Assembly (NCBI GenBank): GCA_947475855.1
Contig: CANJPN010000236.1
Location: 1 to 8,809, forward strand
DNA: 8,809 nucleotides
DNA from: Bradyrhizobiaceae bacterium
Lineage (GTDB): Bacteria > Pseudomonadota > Alphaproteobacteria > Rhizobiales > Hyphomicrobiaceae
Reading direction: 5' to 3'
Shown: piece after piece, positions 5,780-8,809 of the stretch
Numbering within the stretch: position 1 is the stretch's first letter
How the letters are laid out: every line of letters begins with the position of its first letter
The notes under the pieces: generated by a model
The model's database searches: none
What the model was told of the DNA's origin: nothing
The model's input: the letters and a program-made list of their open reading frames with translations, nothing else
Made by a program: the position numbers and the translations under genes

Positions 5780-5932
5780 AGCCGACGCTGCCCGGCAATC
5801 AGGACGAACGCCCGAGCTTTACCAGCACGCCGCCATTGTTCGACAAACGCCGCATAGCGGTGCCGACGCAAGCGACTATGCTGTCCGGTGAACAAGCTGG
5901 CCCCAATCACCGGCTGATTTCCCGGGAACAAC

Positions 5933-7786
5933 ATGACAGCCAAGTCCCAAGTCTCGCTCGCCGCCGGCTTCCCTCCTGCCGACGATACCCAATGGCGCGC
6001 ACTCGTAGACAAGGTCCTGAAGGGTGCAGATTTCCGCAAGCGCCTCGTCTCGCGTACCGCCGACGGTATCGAGATCGAGCCGCTCTACACACGCGGCGAA
6101 ACGTCGACGAATGAACGGCCGGGCCTTGCACCGTTCACCCGGGGCTCTCTGGGCAGGCTCGGTCAAGCCGGCTGGCGCATCGCTCAGATCCGCACAGAGA
6201 CGACACCGTCTGCTTTTGCGGCTGCCGCACTCGACGACATCGAGAACGGCGCTGAGGCCACCACCATTCGTATCGCGGCTCCTGGCCAGACCGGCCTGTC
6301 AGCCGATTTCCCCTCGCTCGAAGCCGCTCTCGCACCCTTGCCGCTCGACCGCATCACCATTGCCCTCGAGCCCGGCACGCACGCGATCCACGCCGGCCTC
6401 GCCGTCAGCACCATCGCCCGCCAGCGCAACGCCATCGCGCGCATCTCCCGCCTCGGCATCGATCCCCTGGGCACGCTCGCCCGCACAGGCGAACTGATCC
6501 TGCTGAGGCCGGACGGCAAAGGCTTTTCGGCTGGCGTTCCCTGGCTGCCTTCCCCGGGCGCGACGCTGACGGCCGATGCGCGCCCCTATCACGACGCCGG
6601 CGCGTCCGAGGCGCAGGAGATCGCCGCGCTCGCCTCCACGCTCGTCGCTTATCTGCGCGCACTCGAAGGCGAAGGTCTGACGGCTGCCAACGCGCTGTCG
6701 CGGATCGCCCTTTCGATGTCGGCCGACGCGGACATCTTTCTGACGATCGCCAAGCTGCGCGCAACCCGCCGCGTCGTCGCCCGCATCGCAGAGGCCTGCC
6801 ACGCAGCGGATGCTGCAGGGCGCATGTCACTCACCGTCACCACGTCCGAGCGCATGATGGCGCGCCGCGATCCCTGGGTGAACATGCTGCGCACGACAAC
6901 CGCATGTGCCGCCGCCGCCATGGGCGGCGCTGACGAGATCACGGTGCTGCCCTATACCTGGGCCCTCGGCGAACCCGACGCTTTCGCCAGCCGCAACGCC
7001 CGAAATGTCGGCCTCGTACTTCGCGAGGAATCCGGTCTCGGCCGGATCGTCGACCCGGCAGGGGGATCGTGGTCCACCGAGGCGCTCACGGACGAACTCG
7101 CCGCGAAAGCGTGGAGCATCTTCCAGGAATGGGAGAGCGAAGGCGGCATGCAGGCAGCGCTCGTGAGCGGCCTCGTGCAGGACCAGATCGCCGCTGTCGC
7201 CGAAGCCCGCATGAAGGACATCGCCTCGCGGCGCATAGAGTTGACGGGCGTGTCCGCGTTCCCGAATCTCGGCGACGACGGTGTCAAGGTCGCGCCGTGG
7301 CCTATAGCTCCGTCAGCAACGACGAAACAGATCGCGCGCCCCCTGCCCAAGCGCCGCTTGGCCGAACCATTCGAGGCGCTGCGCGACGCAGCCGAGCGCT
7401 TGCCCTCGCCACCGCGCGTATTCCTCGCCTCGCTCGGTACCCAGTCCGAGCACGCCGCGCGCTCGATGTGGATCACGAACCTACTCGCCGCAGGCGGCAT
7501 CTCGGCGATCGCCAACGACGGCTTCACCAACAGCGCCGACGCCGGCCGCGCGTTCGCCGAGAGCGGCGCTACCGTCGCCTGCATCTGCGGGTCGGACCAG
7601 AGCTACGCCGAACTCGCCGAGGCCACGGCCATGGCCTTGAAGGGCGTTGGCGCGTCGCACGTCCTCCTCGCCGGCCGCGCACGAGATCAGGAAGCCGCTC
7701 TCAAGTCGGCGGGCGTCGACGGTTTCTGGTATGCGGGCATGGACGTGGTCGCCGCGCTCGATAAGCTGCTCGACGACGGTACGTAG
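5933..7786 (+). CDS. mutA: Methylmalonyl-CoA mutase small (beta) subunit
   Basis: This encodes a 617-residue protein of the methylmalonyl-CoA mutase family, which interconverts methylmalonyl-CoA and succinyl-CoA with adenosylcobalamin. Residues about 20-440 form the substrate-barrel region, with T-A-D-G-I-E-I-E-P-L-Y (43-53), D-P-W-V-N-M-L-R-T-T-T, F-A-S-R-N-A-R-N, R-I-V-D-P-A-G-G-S-W and G-V-S-A-F-P-N. Residues about 494-617 match the degenerate C-terminal domain of the small subunit (L-G-T-Q-S-E-H, C-G-S-D-Q-S-Y-A-E). The D-x-H-x-x-G cobalamin-binding motif of the catalytic large subunit is absent there, which, with the length, identifies MutA rather than MutB. The ATG at 5933 has only a weak GGGAA ahead of it. 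The partner mutB, usually directly downstream, is missing: a convergent gene follows. The stop codon TAG is supplied by the palindromic element at 7783. Confidence 0.92.
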   Translation: MTAKSQVSLAAGFPPADDTQWRALVDKVLKGADFRKRLVSRTADGIEIEPLYTRGETSTNERPGLAPFTRGSLGRLGQAGWRIAQIRTETTPSAFAAAALDDIENGAEATTIRIAAPGQTGLSADFPSLEAALAPLPLDRITIALEPGTHAIHAGLAVSTIARQRNAIARISRLGIDPLGTLARTGELILLRPDGKGFSAGVPWLPSPGATLTADARPYHDAGASEAQEIAALASTLVAYLRALEGEGLTAANALSRIALSMSADADIFLTIAKLRATRRVVARIAEACHAADAAGRMSLTVTTSERMMARRDPWVNMLRTTTACAAAAMGGADEITVLPYTWALGEPDAFASRNARNVGLVLREESGLGRIVDPAGGSWSTEALTDELAAKAWSIFQEWESEGGMQAALVSGLVQDQIAAVAEARMKDIASRRIELTGVSAFPNLGDDGVKVAPWPIAPSATTKQIARPLPKRRLAEPFEALRDAAERLPSPPRVFLASLGTQSEHAARSMWITNLLAAGGISAIANDGFTNSADAGRAFAESGATVACICGSDQSYAELAEATAMALKGVGASHVLLAGRARDQEAALKSAGVDGFWYAGMDVVAALDKLLDDGT

Positions 7787-7903
7787 GGTGGATTAGCGCG
7801 GCCGCGACCACCTGAACGACAGCACACGTTCTGTTCCGCGCGTAATCCACCGGAATGGTGCAAGACCGATGGCGGCGGAATACGCTTCGCTATTCCGCCC
7901 TAC
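7783..7903. repeat. 121-bp palindromic element of the same family as 2566-2645 (copy 2)
   Basis: The ends GTAGGGTGGATTAGCG (7783-7798) and the reverse complement of GTAGGGCGGAATAGCG (7888-7903) agree at 14 of 16 positions. Two hairpin stems are visible: GGTGGATTA (7787-7795) with TAATCCACC (7843-7851) around a 47-base loop, and GGCGGAATA (7874-7882) with TATTCCGCC (7891-7899) around CGCTTCGC. The long first loop contains a small nested hairpin, GAACG (7814-7818) with CGTTC (7827-7831). The element spans the whole gap between the convergent mutA and DUF817 genes and reaches into both reading frames. Confidence 0.82.
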
Positions 7904-8809
7904 CCGCCCTGGCCACTTTTGCGAATGTTCCACCCCGTTCAACGCCGCCACCATCGTGTAGCTGAGGATCATCAGCAGGAACCAGGCGTTGAGCTTTGCG
8001 AGGCTGACGAGCGTCCAGCCGGCCTTCTGGTGGGGATAGAGCCAGGCGCTGGTGAACGTGCCGATGTTCTCGGCGAGCCAGATGAAGCCTGCCGTCAGCA
8101 CTGCGGCCAGCAACAGCGGCATGCGCCGGTGCACGCGCCAGATCTTGTAGTGGATCACGCCGGGGCCGAGCAGCAGCACGGCGGCAAGGATCAATGCAGG
8201 GCGCACATCCCAGAAGAAATGGTGCGTGAAGAAATTGACGTAGATCGCGACCGACAGCACGCCCAGCGCCCACAACGGCGGATGCCGGTCAAACCGGAAA
8301 TCGAACAGCCGCCAGCAGCGGACCATGAACGAACCGACGGCCGCGTACATGAACCCCGTGAACAGCGGCACGCCACCGATCCGCAGAATGCTTTCCTCCG
8401 GATAGATCCAAGAACCCATTGAGGTCTTGAAGATCTCCATGATCGTGCCGACGAGGTGGAACACGAGGATCACGCGCGCTTCCTCGAGCGTCTCGAGTCG
8501 TGCCCACAGCATCACGGCTTGGATCGCGACCGCCGCCAACACGAGGAAGTCGTACCGGGCGAGCCAGGCGCCCTTCGGATAGAGCGCCCACGTCCCGATG
8601 ATCAGGCTCAGCATCAAAGCCGCGAACAGGCATGCCCATGCTTGCTTCACGCCGAAGCGAACGAATTCGTAGAGGCACAGGGTATCCCGGCGGCGCGCGG
8701 CCCATTCGGCGATGCCGGCTTCCCGCTCGACGAACCGGGCCAGGACGGGCCAGTCCGACGTCCCGCTCGAGGCCGCCGCACCTGCCTTGTATCGCCTCGC
8801 CAAAACACC
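7793..8809 (-). CDS. DUF817 family integral membrane protein (probably 5' partial)
   Basis: This is a polytopic membrane protein with about eight hydrophobic segments. It is recognised as DUF817 by Y-E-F-V-R-F-G-V-K-Q-A-W-A-C-L-F, R-Y-D-F-L-V-L-A, M-E-I-F-K-T-S-M-G-S-W-I-Y-P-E, R-I-G-G-V-P-L-F-T-G-F-M-Y-A, N-F-F-T-H-H and A-E-N-I-G-T-F. The family's biochemical function is unknown to me. Numbering from a TTG at 8803, the motif E-x3-T-x4-W-x-Y-P occurs twice with the same spacing (E123-P135 and E245-P257), suggesting internal symmetry. The frame is open to the window edge with no ATG and no ribosome-binding site ahead of the TTG, so the true start probably lies beyond 8809. Oddly, the last 36 residues (301-336) and the stop are encoded by a palindromic repeat; family members usually end soon after the S-Y-T-M-V-A-A-L helix, near residue 290. 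Confidence 0.85.
   Translation of the reverse strand, partial: GVLARRYKAGAAASSGTSDWPVLARFVEREAGIAEWAARRRDTLCLYEFVRFGVKQAWACLFAALMLSLIIGTWALYPKGAWLARYDFLVLAAVAIQAVMLWARLETLEEARVILVFHLVGTIMEIFKTSMGSWIYPEESILRIGGVPLFTGFMYAAVGSFMVRCWRLFDFRFDRHPPLWALGVLSVAIYVNFFTHHFFWDVRPALILAAVLLLGPGVIHYKIWRVHRRMPLLLAAVLTAGFIWLAENIGTFTSAWLYPHQKAGWTLVSLAKLNAWFLLMILSYTMVAALNGVEHSQKWPGRVGRNSEAYSAAIGLAPFRWITRGTERVLSFRWSRPR

Noticed and set aside
4784..5857. Long plus-strand open frame (357 codons) opposite dctP
   Set aside because: It is the complement of a well-supported binding-protein gene, has no recognisable domain, and runs across the dctP start and promoter region.
5350..6039. Minus-strand open frame of 229 codons spanning the dctP 5' end, the intergenic gap and the mutA start
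   Set aside because: It is out of frame with both real genes, and its translation is Arg/Ser/Ala-rich with no family features.

Overview
The window is GC-rich, densely packed bacterial DNA. The gene content fits an alphaproteobacterium of the Hyphomicrobiales, perhaps related to Bradyrhizobium: tripartite tricarboxylate (TTT) and TRAP solute transporters, a methylmalonyl-CoA mutase small subunit and a DUF817 protein. The GTAGGGTGG-type and CCCCTCCCC-type palindromic repeats also resemble repeats I recall from that order. This placement rests on recalled family knowledge, not on a search.

Layout, left to right. Positions 1-1509 (minus strand) form an apparent operon read leftward: an amidohydrolase-2 family protein resembling metal-dependent non-oxidative aromatic acid decarboxylases, then TctB, then the first four codons of a probable TctA running off the left edge. 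Positions 1510-1737 are a divergent intergenic region with two candidate operator palindromes. Positions 1738-2556 (plus) encode a class II aldolase/adducin family enzyme with an unusual N-terminal extension. Positions 2656-5725 (minus) are a complete TRAP transporter operon, dctP-dctQ-dctM. A second divergent gap (5726-5932) precedes the methylmalonyl-CoA mutase small subunit gene (5933-7786, plus). Converging on it is a DUF817 membrane protein gene (7793-8809, minus), which is probably cut by the right edge.

How the genes may work together: two secondary transporter systems for carboxylic acids flank two enzymes from families that include aromatic carboxylate decarboxylases. This suggests uptake and catabolism of a (hydroxy)aromatic or dicarboxylic acid, but the substrate cannot be read from the sequence. 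The mutase subunit belongs to propionyl-CoA/methylmalonyl-CoA metabolism and may be unrelated to the catabolic genes. No regulator gene is visible.

The most distinctive feature is the repeat content. A GC-rich doublet of hairpins lies between dctP and dctQ. A perfect 26-bp inverted repeat lies between dctQ and dctM. Two members of one terminal-inverted-repeat family lie at the two convergent gene junctions. One of these supplies the stop codon of the mutase gene and the last 36 codons plus stop of the DUF817 gene. I see no RNA genes, CRISPR arrays or complete transposase genes, and no clear sign of an undescribed multi-gene system.
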